Below are positions 7,111 to 16,232 of a stretch of DNA of 45,474 nucleotides, piece by piece. Each line of letters starts with the position of its first letter. Position 1 is the stretch's first letter. The notes beneath the pieces are model-generated. The model was not told the origin of the DNA. It did no database searches and saw nothing but the letters and a program-made list of their open reading frames with translations. This stretch comes from JBBDRX01 sp040905245 (GTDB lineage: Bacteria; Bacteroidota; Rhodothermia; Balneolales; Balneolaceae). A program made the translations under genes and the position numbers. The stretch spans positions 1 through 45,474 of the forward strand of contig JBBDRX010000038.1 of the NCBI GenBank assembly GCA_040905245.1, given 5' to 3'.

Positions 7111-9627
7111 TCAATATCGGAGCCACCCCTTGTCCTCCAGCAACTGAACCAGAGCGGGCAAGAATGTTAAAGCTGTAATGAGAGTCATTCCGACTCCGAC
7201 AACCGCCATAATCCCGATGGACTGTAAACCCGGGTGAGCTGTGAACAGAAGCCCTGCAAAACCCATCATTGTTGTCAGAGAACCGACCGTAATATGTTGT
7301 CCTGTACTGGAGAGAACATTCCACATACTGTTCCGTCCCTCCTCCCGATAACGGTGTGCAATATGGACCCCGTTATCACACCCGATTCCCAGAATAGCCG
7401 GGAGTACAACCAGGTTGTAGAAATTAAACTTGAACCCGGTAATAACCATAAAGCCGAACAGAAACAGAAACCCGATCAGCAACGGAATCATTGCGATGAG
7501 ACCCCACCGGAATGATCGAAAAGAGTAAAACATGAAAAACAGCACGATCAGGAAAGTCGCACTCACCATATACGGACTCTCGTCAATCATCAGGTCCAGC
7601 ATCTCGGCAGCAACAATCGAAGTACTTCCGGCATGATAGACCCTTCCACTGCTTACACTCACCTCGCCAATCTCATTCTTGAAAGCAATGGAACGTCGGC
7701 CGTCAGACAGCCCTTCGTTGGGATAAACAATCAGAAACCTGCCAATTCCGCCATCCCGGGTAACAAACCGGTTCATCAGAAAATCGGGTATCTGATCCCT
7801 GGGGAGCGCCTCTGTAGTTTGAGAAGCTCGTCGCAGCAAATCCAGATCTTCGTCTTCCTGGTCAACCAGAAATGGGTTCCGCAAAAGTCTCCGAACCTCC
7901 GCTATCCGGTCCAGTTTCTGCTCTGCAGCCGCCGGATCCTCGGAGAATCGTTCCTGGAACGCTTCGACACTCAGAATCATGGATTCCGTATTACTCTCTT
8001 TTCGAGCCCGAAGGGTATCCATCACTTCGAACAGATCCTCATCAGTTTCCGTGATTATATAGGCCGGATTCCGCCGGTCGGACTTGTCCACTCCTCTGGT
8101 AAAGTCACGAAACGACTGATACTCCGGAAATTTCGGCTCCAGTTTTGAAAATTCATATTCGAACCGCAGATCACTGCTATAAAACAGTACAACAACAGAA
8201 ATCAGAATCGAGACACCGACAATCCCTCTTACATAGGGATATCGCCGAAACATCGGACGAACCCCGTTTTCCGCTGAACGCTCCACCAGTAAAATCCATC
8301 CCCATCGTTCGAAAAGAGTCAAAATAGAGGGCATGATATAGAGCATGGCCGCAAGGGCAAGCAGAATCCCCGTACCGGAAATCAGCCCGAATTCAGAGAA
8401 TCCGCGGAACTCTGCGATGACCAGGATAAAAAGTGCCGAAGCCGTCGTCAGAGCACTGACAAGTATCGCTGCACCGGTCTTCGAATAGGCTTCCAGGAGT
8501 GCATTCTCAACGCTCTGCCCGACAGAACGCAACTCGATGTATCTTGCGTAGTAATGAATACCGTAATCAATGCCAAGCCCGAAGAGAATCACAAACAGGA
8601 CAGAGGTCATGGTATTGAGCGCTCCAAGAGCCCAATAGGCAATGCCGAACGTCCAGGCAAGGCTGATCAGAAGAGGCACACCGATCACAAGAATCGGAAC
8701 CGGAGAACGAAACAGATGAGACAGGAACCCATGCAGTTGATCGTCACGATGACCCTGCCTGTAATGAAAATACTTTTTGAAAAAGAAGTAGAGGAGTACC
8801 AGGAAAATCACCCCGGAAAATCCGGTGGCAAAACTGTTGAAAACATCCCCCATAATAGACTCAAACTCGTTGAGATGCCGTTTCAGTCGCCCACCGAAAC
8901 GCACCTCCATATCGGGATGATAATTTGCGGGCTCCATCGATGCAATGAGCGTATCAAAGGACTCGAAAAGGTCTTCAAGATATCCAATATCACTTTGTGA
9001 ACCAGTCGGATACATTTTCAGAACCATCAGGGTACTATCCTGGTTCACCGGGAACTCTGTAGGGATCAGGTCGTCATAGGTCTCGCGAAATGAACCCAAA
9101 TCCCCCTCTCCTCTGCCATCATCCTCTCCATCCTCCTCAAAATCCTCTTCAAAATCCACATAGAATGGATTGGCCTCTTCCCTGGCCTGCTCAATCTCCT
9201 CTTCAAGAAACCCGATAATTTGATCCAGCTCCGAATCTGTTGCCAGAAAAAGCGCATTATCTCTCAGTACATCCGTATCTCTTTGATACTCAACCTGACT
9301 GATAAACGACTGGTCACGACGTTCGTCATAAAGCGCCAGACTTTCCTCGATCAGGTCCTCCGCAAACGCTTTGTTTGCCTCAAAACTGGAAGAGCGAATA
9401 GCTACCTCCATCACAGTTTCGCCCCCGACACTCTCCTGAAGAGCCCGGAGTGCCTGGACATTTTCATTCGACTCAGGAAGTAGACTTGCAATATCGGTAT
9501 CAATTTTAAGCTTCAACGCAAAATTGGCCGAAACCAGAGCCGTCAACAAACACAATCCCAAAACCAGATAGGGATAGCGGTAACTGATTTGTACCAGCGG
9601 GCGTAACAGGTGTAATAGCTTTGACAT
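7111..9627 (-). CDS. MMPL/RND-superfamily membrane transporter
   Basis: 838 residues with the RND duplicated layout. One transmembrane helix (about 17-35) is followed by a periplasmic domain starting KIDTDIASLLPES, then five clustered helices (about 265-440). A second helix (about 473-490), a second periplasmic domain and a second cluster from about 680 complete the pattern. The first cluster contains ILFGLGIDYGIHYYARY and the second VLPAILGIGCDNGVHIAHRY, the GxxxD-type motifs of proton-driven MMPL/HpnN-like exporters. The first periplasmic loop carries a strongly acidic insert, FEEDFEEDGEDDGRGEGD (about 158-175). Families like this export lipids, hopanoids or other hydrophobic compounds, but the substrate is unknown. 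The next gene, recO, follows after 27 nt. Confidence 0.92.
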   Translation of the reverse strand: MSKLLHLLRPLVQISYRYPYLVLGLCLLTALVSANFALKLKIDTDIASLLPESNENVQALRALQESVGGETVMEVAIRSSSFEANKAFAEDLIEESLALYDERRDQSFISQVEYQRDTDVLRDNALFLATDSELDQIIGFLEEEIEQAREEANPFYVDFEEDFEEDGEDDGRGEGDLGSFRETYDDLIPTEFPVNQDSTLMVLKMYPTGSQSDIGYLEDLFESFDTLIASMEPANYHPDMEVRFGGRLKRHLNEFESIMGDVFNSFATGFSGVIFLVLLYFFFKKYFHYRQGHRDDQLHGFLSHLFRSPVPILVIGVPLLISLAWTFGIAYWALGALNTMTSVLFVILFGLGIDYGIHYYARYIELRSVGQSVENALLEAYSKTGAAILVSALTTASALFILVIAEFRGFSEFGLISGTGILLALAAMLYIMPSILTLFERWGWILLVERSAENGVRPMFRRYPYVRGIVGVSILISVVVLFYSSDLRFEYEFSKLEPKFPEYQSFRDFTRGVDKSDRRNPAYIITETDEDLFEVMDTLRARKESNTESMILSVEAFQERFSEDPAAAEQKLDRIAEVRRLLRNPFLVDQEDEDLDLLRRASQTTEALPRDQIPDFLMNRFVTRDGGIGRFLIVYPNEGLSDGRRSIAFKNEIGEVSVSSGRVYHAGSTSIVAAEMLDLMIDESPYMVSATFLIVLFFMFYSFRSFRWGLIAMIPLLIGFLFLFGFMVITGFKFNFYNLVVLPAILGIGCDNGVHIAHRYREEGRNSMWNVLSSTGQHITVGSLTTMMGFAGLLFTAHPGLQSIGIMAVVGVGMTLITALTFLPALVQLLEDKGWLRY

Positions 9628-9739
9628 AGGAAACAGGTTGTGAAACAGACCTTAATAATACAAAAAACCCGCGTAATTACGGACTGGTGACCTGTAAAGA
9701 AGAAAACACCACAACCTTTTACTTATTAACGCTTTACAC

Positions 9740-10894
9740 CTACGTCCAATTTCCGGAAACAGCCTGCATCTGTGTGAAGAGTTCACCGCTGCGAAAAGCC
9801 CAGTTTCCGGTATTCAGAACATATAATCGGCCATTCTTCCCCATTTTTGCCGACAAATCTGGTTGCGTAATCAGCTCGCGAATCCGCTGCTTCAGGGTAT
9901 CCGGGTCTCCCTCCGGAACAATAAATCCGGTTTCTCCATCCTGAATCACAGAGGGTATCCCCCCGGAGTCGGACCCGATCACAGGCAGCCCGCACGCATT
10001 GGCTTCCAGAAAAACGATCCCGGCTCCCTCGACATCCGGCTCAATGGTCTGAGAAGGCATGACAAAAAGGTCCGCGAGCTGATAATAATCCCGGACTTTA
10101 TCGTGCGAAATCCGTCCGACAAAATGCACAGACTTCTGCAGGCCCAATTGAGTTGCTAATCTTTCGAGACGATCCTTGTCATTACCTTCGCCTACAATCA
10201 AATAACTAATATCAGAAATATCCTTCAGAAGCTCCGGAAGAATCCGGATTACAAGATCTATACCCTTGCGCGGTACCAACCGTGTGATTGTAATCATTAC
10301 CCGTCTTCCCGCCAACCCCAGCTTCCTTCGCAACACGTCGCTTCTGCCCGGGAAAAAACGATCCGGATCGGTCCCAATAGGAACAATCGTCAACCGTTCT
10401 GCGTCCACTCCCTCTTCGATCAACTGATCGCGTGTATAGCTGCTGACCGGGTAGAAGTGATCAACACATCGTAGAAGATACCGCCGGTATCGTACAAACA
10501 ACCGATTTACCACAGGAATCTTCTCATACGGATTAAACAGCAGTTCACGAAGATGAGCGGCACACTGAATAGAACCTTTCCATCCCCTGCGCCTGGCCAG
10601 AACTGATGCGCCCACCGTCTGCCACTGGGCATGAAAAACCGTATCGACTTTAAACTGTGCCAACAGCCCGGGCAATCGGAAAAGCAGCGGAAACAGAAGA
10701 AGTTCATTACGGCAGGGTACACGGAACACGGGATAGGGAAATTCCGGATCCAATTGATGGGCCCCCTCTGAATCCGGAGCCACCACACCGAACCAGTCGC
10801 ACCGTGATGCAAGATGTTCCGCGTGTGCTGCAGAATAGGTCTGAATCCCGCCCGTATCCGGTGGAAAGTCCTGGCTGATCATCAAGAGTCTCAT
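9740..10894 (-). CDS. Glycosyltransferase family 4 (GT-B fold)
   Basis: 384 residues. The N-terminal domain opens with MISQDFPPDTGGIQTYS, the loop that binds the acceptor in GT4 enzymes. The C-terminal domain has ITITRLVPRKGIDLVIR, LIVGEGNDKDRLERLA and the E-x7-E nucleotide-sugar motif EGAGIVFLEANACGLPV followed by GIPSVIQDGETGFIVPEGD. It should transfer a sugar from an activated donor onto a growing glycan or lipid in the cytosol. Donor and acceptor cannot be told. It is divergent from the membrane protein at 10965, sharing a 70-bp promoter gap, and lies upstream of the MMPL transporter. Confidence 0.93.
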   Translation of the reverse strand: MRLLMISQDFPPDTGGIQTYSAAHAEHLASRCDWFGVVAPDSEGAHQLDPEFPYPVFRVPCRNELLLFPLLFRLPGLLAQFKVDTVFHAQWQTVGASVLARRRGWKGSIQCAAHLRELLFNPYEKIPVVNRLFVRYRRYLLRCVDHFYPVSSYTRDQLIEEGVDAERLTIVPIGTDPDRFFPGRSDVLRRKLGLAGRRVMITITRLVPRKGIDLVIRILPELLKDISDISYLIVGEGNDKDRLERLATQLGLQKSVHFVGRISHDKVRDYYQLADLFVMPSQTIEPDVEGAGIVFLEANACGLPVIGSDSGGIPSVIQDGETGFIVPEGDPDTLKQRIRELITQPDLSAKMGKNGRLYVLNTGNWAFRSGELFTQMQAVSGNWT

Positions 10895-10964
10895 GAAAAG
10901 GAATCAGGGGATATTTACACTATATTGGACCCTGAAAGTAACAGATTGCGGCAAGCCCTGAAAC

Positions 10965-11930
10965 ATGAAGTTCAAGAAACAGACAGAGCAGGTCAGAAAC
11001 GCCTTTCAAACCCCATTCGTACAGAAGGTACTCACAGGATTACAGCATATCTTCCTTCTCGCCGTCATCGGATGGCTTCTGTACGAACTCAACGAAATCG
11101 GTTGGCGCACCATCTGGCAATCCCTGCCCGTCCATCCACTCTTTTACCTTCTCATACTCTTCACCTACATTCAGCTTCCCCTTGCCGAAATACTGATCTA
11201 CCGGGTCAGCTGGAGTTTCCAGGCTCTTGCGTCTCTCCCCGCCTTTCTGTTAAAACGCGTATACAACCGTACCCTGCTGGGATATTCCGGCGAACTTTAC
11301 TTCTACACCTGGGCTCGCAAACTGCCGGGGCTGTCCGGACGAGATGTATTCATGACCATCAAGGACAACAACATCCTCTCTTCCATCGCCTCCACTCTCG
11401 TTGCTTTCGGTCTTCTGATCATCTTTCTGCTCACCGGACAGATACAAATTTTCGAATGGATCACCTCCCAGAGTGACGTCGGGTTCTGGGTTATGGGGCT
11501 TGGAACGGTTATGGCAGTGACGCTGATGATCCACTTCCGAAACCGCATCCTGACCATGTCCATGAAAGATGCCTGGAAGATCTTTCTCATTCAGATCGTA
11601 CGACTGTTGCTTCTGCAGGCCGTCAATGTACTGATCTACTACATTGCGATCCCGGACGCTCCTCTGGAGGTATGGTTCACTCTTATCTCGGTAGAGATCA
11701 TACTCTCCAGAATCCCGCTGCTTCCCAATCGTGATCTTATTTTTATTGGAATGAGCATCGGATTGGCGGCCGGGTTAACCATCTCCGAGGAGGAGATTGC
11801 CGGATTGATGGTCGCGAAAACAGCCTTTAACAAACTGGCCGGGCTCATCATTGTCGGTTTTCTGGCATTCACAAAAGCCGATCAGCTGCCGGAAGAACCG
11901 GAATTCCGGGATGAACCGGAACGCTCCTGA
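10965..11930 (+). CDS. Polytopic membrane protein, possibly LPG-synthase/UPF0104-like (flippase-like)
   Basis: 321 residues with about 7-8 hydrophobic helices: 27-43, 57-75, 138-160, 172-190, 206-226, 231-250, 261-275 and 287-302. A short charged tail (PEEPEFRDEPER) ends it. The spacing and the GYSGELYFYTWARK / MTIKDNNILSSIAST / LISVEIILSRIPLLPNRDL segments resemble the transmembrane half of lysylphosphatidylglycerol-synthase and related flippase-like proteins, often found beside glycosyltransferases. That is a resemblance, not a firm assignment. It would act in the inner membrane, perhaps moving or modifying the lipid-linked product of the neighbouring GT4. Its last 49 nt overlap the 3' end of the convergent HTTM gene. 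Confidence 0.75.
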   Translation: MKFKKQTEQVRNAFQTPFVQKVLTGLQHIFLLAVIGWLLYELNEIGWRTIWQSLPVHPLFYLLILFTYIQLPLAEILIYRVSWSFQALASLPAFLLKRVYNRTLLGYSGELYFYTWARKLPGLSGRDVFMTIKDNNILSSIASTLVAFGLLIIFLLTGQIQIFEWITSQSDVGFWVMGLGTVMAVTLMIHFRNRILTMSMKDAWKIFLIQIVRLLLLQAVNVLIYYIAIPDAPLEVWFTLISVEIILSRIPLLPNRDLIFIGMSIGLAAGLTISEEEIAGLMVAKTAFNKLAGLIIVGFLAFTKADQLPEEPEFRDEPERS

Positions 11931-12829
11931 CCGGTTTTAAAACGGCCGTTCAAGGATCCCATACAAGCCCGGTCGATCCAGTCTCCCCAGGGATACCCGA
12001 TCATCAAAAGAATCAACATGTAGGGGCCAAAATTAATATTCATAATCCAGAGAATCCCCAGGTGCATCCCGATCAAAAGCGTTGCCTGGAATGCCCGGGC
12101 TCGGCGAAACCACAGCAGAAATCCGAACAGTTCGCTCAGCAACCCACCGAGCAACAGCAGAGTCGCCGCCCAGTAGTGCTCAAAGAGAAACTCCTGTAAC
12201 GGGTTGAACCGGAATGTCCCCTGCTGAGATAGCTTGTCGATTGACCGCTCTCCCATCCATAGATAAAGATGTCCTCCGTCCGGCCATATCAGGCCGGTTC
12301 CGACCAGTTTGCTCACCCCGGCAGATACATAGCCGAGTCCGGCAAAAAAGAGCATGAATCCCAGAGCCGCACGCCTTCTCTCCGTTCCCGGCCGGAAAAA
12401 CAGATCCGAAAGTACGAACGAGAGAAGAACCATTCCCGTCAGATTGGTTCCATGACCAATTGCCCCCTGTGAAAACCGGGCGGCATACTGCAAGTGAAAC
12501 AGGATTAACACAACCAGATAGTACCACTTGCCACGCCTCAGAAACCCTGCCAGACCTGCAACCGAGATGAGAAACGCATTCAAAAAAGCCGTCTCCGGCC
12601 GAAAGAAAAAAGACAGGTCAAGATAGTTGGCCAGGCCGGTCGGGCTGAGTACGTCACTGAGCATGGGCAGATAAAACGCCCACTCCCAGGCATGCCATAG
12701 AATCTGAAACACCATTAAAAGTTCAATCAGCCGGACGTGCAGCGATTCCCCCCGGGTTTCAGGCTTCTGAAACCGGAACAGATCTCTCAGGATCTGTTCT
12801 TTTACTGTCCATGTCATGGCTCCCTCCAT
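11882..12829 (-). CDS. HTTM-domain-like integral membrane protein
   Basis: 315 residues with about seven transmembrane helices. The pattern LGYVSAGVSKLVGTGLIWPDG, then LLSELFGFLLWFRRARAF and MHLGILWIMNINFGPYMLILL, matches the HTTM/vitamin K-dependent carboxylase-like membrane fold. Bacterial members are mostly of unknown function. It overlaps by 16 nt the gene coding a single-span protein upstream (12814-13284), so the two are coupled and probably form a complex. Its 3' end overlaps the convergent gene by 49 nt. The surrounding glycosyltransferases suggest a role in lipid or glycan metabolism, but this is inference. Confidence 0.78.
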   Translation of the reverse strand: MEGAMTWTVKEQILRDLFRFQKPETRGESLHVRLIELLMVFQILWHAWEWAFYLPMLSDVLSPTGLANYLDLSFFFRPETAFLNAFLISVAGLAGFLRRGKWYYLVVLILFHLQYAARFSQGAIGHGTNLTGMVLLSFVLSDLFFRPGTERRRAALGFMLFFAGLGYVSAGVSKLVGTGLIWPDGGHLYLWMGERSIDKLSQQGTFRFNPLQEFLFEHYWAATLLLLGGLLSELFGFLLWFRRARAFQATLLIGMHLGILWIMNINFGPYMLILLMIGYPWGDWIDRACMGSLNGRFKTGQERSGSSRNSGSSGS

Positions 12830-13284
12830 TCCGGATGAACAAGCGTGGTATCCGGACCGATATAGACCGCCGGAGTGTAGCGAATCGCCAGCTGTCGATC
12901 CTCGGTCAGAGAGCCTTTTGCCAAATAGATAAGATAGGCCTGCCGGTCGATCCTGTCACCAAAGAAAGCACGAACCTGACGGAGCAGTGATGGACTCCAG
13001 ACTACATTTTTTGTCAGAATCTCTGCAAGATCGTTCTGATTCAGACCAACCTCATCCAGTGCAAACAGGCTTCCGGACAGAATCTCCTCAGTCCCGCTCT
13101 GCCAGTCCGGGATACCGGATCCCGGCTCTTGCTCCATCACCAGAGACTTGGACCATTCATGCCCCGCCTGGGAGAACATCGGATAGATAGAGAAAGGCCA
13201 GAACTCTCCCAAATGACCCGCAACCAGAGCCGCATACAAAAACACAACGACAGCAAGAATTCTTCCGGTTTTTTGATGAATCAT
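12814..13284 (-). CDS. Small single-span membrane protein, partner of the HTTM gene
   Basis: 156 residues from the ATG at 13282-13284. A longer reading frame extends to 13560 but would run through the divergent glycosyltransferase start and shows no protein-like N-terminus, so I rejected it. The N-terminus MIHQKTGRILAVVVFLYAALVAGHLGEFWPFSIYPMFS is a membrane anchor followed by a W/P-rich segment; the rest is soluble and probably periplasmic. A similar FWPFxxYPMFS motif often accompanies HTTM proteins in my memory of such loci, but I cannot verify this. Function unknown. It overlaps the HTTM start by 16 nt. Confidence 0.75.
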   Translation of the reverse strand: MIHQKTGRILAVVVFLYAALVAGHLGEFWPFSIYPMFSQAGHEWSKSLVMEQEPGSGIPDWQSGTEEILSGSLFALDEVGLNQNDLAEILTKNVVWSPSLLRQVRAFFGDRIDRQAYLIYLAKGSLTEDRQLAIRYTPAVYIGPDTTLVHPEWREP

Positions 13285-13425
13285 AGATTCGGTAGATTGT
13301 CGTACAGGTTCATCCCGGTGGCCATGAAGTTCGAAGTATCTTACAGAAATCGAAGATGAAAATCTGCCCGGATCATTCCAACCGTAAACAGACATTCCGA
13401 GCATCCCGAAACGGCTGACCCGACC

Positions 13426-14679
13426 GTGACTTCCGACTCTCCAGTCAAACGACTGATTTATACGACACAGTACTCTCCCTGGTCTCCATACAGTGGCGGA
13501 GGACAGCGATCCACGCATAACCTGGCCATGGAAATGTCCCGACGGGGTCATGAGGTCCATGTCATCTACTCACGAACACCTTTTGACCACTACACCGTAC
13601 CTGACGATCTCCCCTACCAGATTCACTGGGCTACCCTCTTCCATTACAGAAGCAGCCGACAGGCTCCTCTCCGGCCGATGACATCGCTGGACGTTCATCG
13701 AATCGCCTCATCGCTGATTCAAAACAGCTCGTTACCTGTAGTGGTCCATGCAAATGGAGAAGAGGCTGCCAGAGTGGGCATGATACGAAGGCGATTCCCT
13801 TTTTTATTTGTGGTAACGCCCCGATATCCGGACTACCCTGCAGCCATTGGCAGGTGGAACAATCTCTCTGCCGGGGAGCGAATCCTGCTCTGGCTTCGTG
13901 AGTGGAAGTACCTGGCTCTTGGACAGGCTTTGAAACAGGCAGATCTGGTCTGTCCTCCCAGCAGCTGGGCAGGAGAACAGGTCAAAAGTCTCTACGGGCT
14001 GAACCGTGAGCGGATCCGGCCAGTTTCCAACGGTGTGCCCAAAGAGTTTCTACAGATTGAACGCTCCGCTGAGGCGTCGTCCGGCCCCATCTTTTTCTTT
14101 GGAAGGCTCAGTTACGACAAGGGAGTGGACCTTCTCCTTCGGGCCTACCGGGAACTACCCGCTTCCCGTCCGGCTCTCCATATTGCCGGAGCCGGTGAAG
14201 AGGAGAACAGGCTGCGAACGATAGCCACTGAAATGAACCTTCAGGAGTCGGTGCTGTTCTTGCCCTGGCAAACCCATTCCCAGCTTGCAGAGAGGCTGTC
14301 AAAAGCCCGAATGGCTGTTCTTCCGTCACGAAACGAAAACTACAGTCTGGCTGTCCTCTCTGCCATGGCAAGTGGTACACCCACACTGTCGACCCGTGTC
14401 GGCGGAACCGTGGAACAGATCCGTGACAAAAAAGACGGGATCCTGGTGAATGTTGAAGAGGTCCGGCAATTAACAGAGGCCATGAGCTGGATCATTCGGC
14501 ATCCGGAAAGGGCGGAAGATATGGGCCGTAAAGCCGCCAGACGAATGGCAGAAACCCATACCTGGCAAGCAACCTGCAACAGGCTGGAGAACCTCTACGA
14601 TCACTCCCTGAGTGACATCTCGGCACGCTCCGGCTCCCGACGCCTCTTCAGGCGCTCCCATTCACGATCGGCAAACTGA
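13426..14679 (+). CDS. Glycosyltransferase family 4 (GT-B fold), GTG start
   Basis: 417 residues. The N-terminal acceptor loop is TTQYSPWSPYSGGGQRSTHN, followed by LAMEMSRRGHEVHVIY. The C-terminal donor domain has FFFGRLSYDKGVDLLLRAY, LHIAGAGEEENRLRTIA and the E-x-x-YSLAVLSAMASGTP motif, with the following GGTVEQIRDKKDGILV loop. It should be a retaining glycosyltransferase of the envelope glycan pathway. The start is GTG, as no nearby in-frame ATG precedes the conserved loop. The last 79 nt overlap the convergent gene at 14601, so the C-terminal ~26 residues, rich in Arg and Ser, could be an extension with little function. Confidence 0.92.
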   Translation: MTSDSPVKRLIYTTQYSPWSPYSGGGQRSTHNLAMEMSRRGHEVHVIYSRTPFDHYTVPDDLPYQIHWATLFHYRSSRQAPLRPMTSLDVHRIASSLIQNSSLPVVVHANGEEAARVGMIRRRFPFLFVVTPRYPDYPAAIGRWNNLSAGERILLWLREWKYLALGQALKQADLVCPPSSWAGEQVKSLYGLNRERIRPVSNGVPKEFLQIERSAEASSGPIFFFGRLSYDKGVDLLLRAYRELPASRPALHIAGAGEEENRLRTIATEMNLQESVLFLPWQTHSQLAERLSKARMAVLPSRNENYSLAVLSAMASGTPTLSTRVGGTVEQIRDKKDGILVNVEEVRQLTEAMSWIIRHPERAEDMGRKAARRMAETHTWQATCNRLENLYDHSLSDISARSGSRRLFRRSHSRSAN

Positions 14680-15614
14680 TAGAAGGTTTTTTTCTGATGA
14701 ATCCATCCGAAATGGAGAGTATAGGGAGTAACCAGCCGATAGTCCCCCTTACCAGGGAGAAGCCCGAAAAGCCTGATCAGAATTACACGAAGCCACTTCT
14801 GCTTCAGCCCACGAAAGCTGTAAACAAACGGATTACCGTAATAGAGACAACGAACCTTTTTGAAGGATTCATCAAACGTTGTATAACTATCTATGAAGTC
14901 AAGTTGAGGGCTGTAATCTCCCTGAAACCAGGGATAAACAGACAGATTGTACTGAGCCATCGCCATCGCCATACTCCACTCACAAGACTCTTCAGAACGG
15001 CCGGTCTCCCGAAGTCGGCTGTGAAAATGAGTCTCTTTCTTATGGCGGTACAGTTCGGCTGCTCGCTCGCACACTTGCCTGGTCAGCTTCGTATCGGCCG
15101 CATAGATCATCCCGCTCTGAACCCGCGAGAGATGAGTGAGTCCAAACCGTTTCAATGTCCGTTTTCTGCGCTGTAAAAAGATATCGAAAACCACTCCGAT
15201 ATGCTTCGAAGATCCGAAAAAGTTGTCAGAAACTTCCAGTCCTGTAATCGTAAAGGGATAGGGCGAAAAAGAAGCCCAGAGAGAATCAGGACTCTTGCAC
15301 CAGATGATGTCACTATCAAGAAACAGCGTCCGGCTGTAAGGCGCATAGTGGTGAAGGTTGTGCTTAAAGCCGGTAATCGACTGATGATTTTCAGGAAGGG
15401 GAACCAGCTGGTCAAACAACTTGTCCAGTCCTGTTTCACGGAGCTGGTCAAGCTGGTTGGTATCAGCAGCCAGGGTGACGGGCCGGTGACTGTCATAACG
15501 GCGAAGCGTGGATACACTGGCAACCACATGCCTTAGATATTTCTGATCACCGTATGAGTGATACAGATACCCCTCTTTCTTTATATCTCCATTCGTGTGG
15601 ATAGACCTTGTCAT
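14601..15614 (-). CDS. GT-A-fold glycosyltransferase (GT8-like)
   Basis: 337 residues. After LYHSYGDQKYLRHVVASVSTLRRYDSHRPV comes the Rossmann-like donor domain and the metal-binding DxD motif at 100-102 (RTLFLDSDIIW). Then follow GFKHNLHHY and QSGMIYAADTK, typical of glycogenin/GT8-type enzymes that use a nucleotide sugar and a divalent metal. The assignment rests on the DxD motif and overall order; the exact family could be another GT-A branch. It follows mlaC by 2 nt and tolC lies just upstream, so the three form an operon. Its 3' end overlaps the convergent GT4 by 79 nt. Confidence 0.82.
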   Translation of the reverse strand: MTRSIHTNGDIKKEGYLYHSYGDQKYLRHVVASVSTLRRYDSHRPVTLAADTNQLDQLRETGLDKLFDQLVPLPENHQSITGFKHNLHHYAPYSRTLFLDSDIIWCKSPDSLWASFSPYPFTITGLEVSDNFFGSSKHIGVVFDIFLQRRKRTLKRFGLTHLSRVQSGMIYAADTKLTRQVCERAAELYRHKKETHFHSRLRETGRSEESCEWSMAMAMAQYNLSVYPWFQGDYSPQLDFIDSYTTFDESFKKVRCLYYGNPFVYSFRGLKQKWLRVILIRLFGLLPGKGDYRLVTPYTLHFGWIHQKKTFYQFADREWERLKRRREPERAEMSLRE

Positions 15615-15616
15615 AT

Positions 15617-16231
15617 TCAGATTCTCGAAGCTCGTCTGCGCAAGCTCTCCATCAACGCATCAAACCCTCTCTGTCGGATAATACTCTGAAACTGCCGTTG
15701 GTAAGAACCCGTCGTGGATACCTCATCAATGATCATATCTGTAATTCTCCATTCTCCTTCTTCCCGAACCATCGTATAGTGAACGGGCGTTTGGACATTA
15801 TCCAGCTTTACCACCGTTTTGACAAGAGCCTCCGACTCTTCCACCTCAATTTCATTGTAACTCACCTCTGCACGATAGATATCCAGCCGATTCATCGACT
15901 GATCACGTACGATTTTGGAAAAAAGGTCGATAAACTCTTCTCTTTCAACGGATTCAATCTCATCAAAATGACCCCTCAAAGCCTCGGACGCCATTCTTCG
16001 AAAATCGATCATCCCGTTGATAATCTGCTGGAGTTTCTCTCTCTGCTCTTCGGAATGTTCAGTCCCGGCCGGCCCGACCAGCTGTTTGATCTGTGCGTCC
16101 CGTTCTTCCAGAATTATGCGAATCTCTTGCTCCGGTGTCGTATTTTCCTGAAGACCGTAGAGAGATATCTCCTCCCAACCGGAGCTGCCACCAAACAGAA
16201 AAACCGCTGCAAAGATTAATCCTTTTATCAT
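15617..16231 (-). CDS. MlaC/Ttg2D-family phospholipid-binding protein
   Basis: 204 residues with a short N-terminal signal-like segment (MIKGLIFAAVFLFGGSSG). The MlaC fold is seen in INGMIDFRRMASEALRGHFDE, FSKIVRDQSMNRLDIY, the strand pattern VKTVVKLDNVQTPVHYTMVREEGEWRITDM and QRQFQSIIRQRGFDALMESLRRR. Known members carry phospholipids across the periplasm between inner-membrane MlaFEDB and the outer membrane. No mlaD, mlaE or mlaF is nearby, so it is an orphan here. It begins 1 nt after the tolC stop and is followed by the GT-A gene, so outer-membrane efflux, lipid traffic and glycosylation are co-expressed. Confidence 0.88.
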   Translation of the reverse strand: MIKGLIFAAVFLFGGSSGWEEISLYGLQENTTPEQEIRIILEERDAQIKQLVGPAGTEHSEEQREKLQQIINGMIDFRRMASEALRGHFDEIESVEREEFIDLFSKIVRDQSMNRLDIYRAEVSYNEIEVEESEALVKTVVKLDNVQTPVHYTMVREEGEWRITDMIIDEVSTTGSYQRQFQSIIRQRGFDALMESLRRRASRI

Positions 16232-16232
16232 A

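Noticed and set aside
13285..13560. N-terminal extension of the small membrane protein
   Set aside because: It overlaps the divergent GT4 start and lacks any typical N-terminus; the ATG at 13284 gives a membrane anchor at once.
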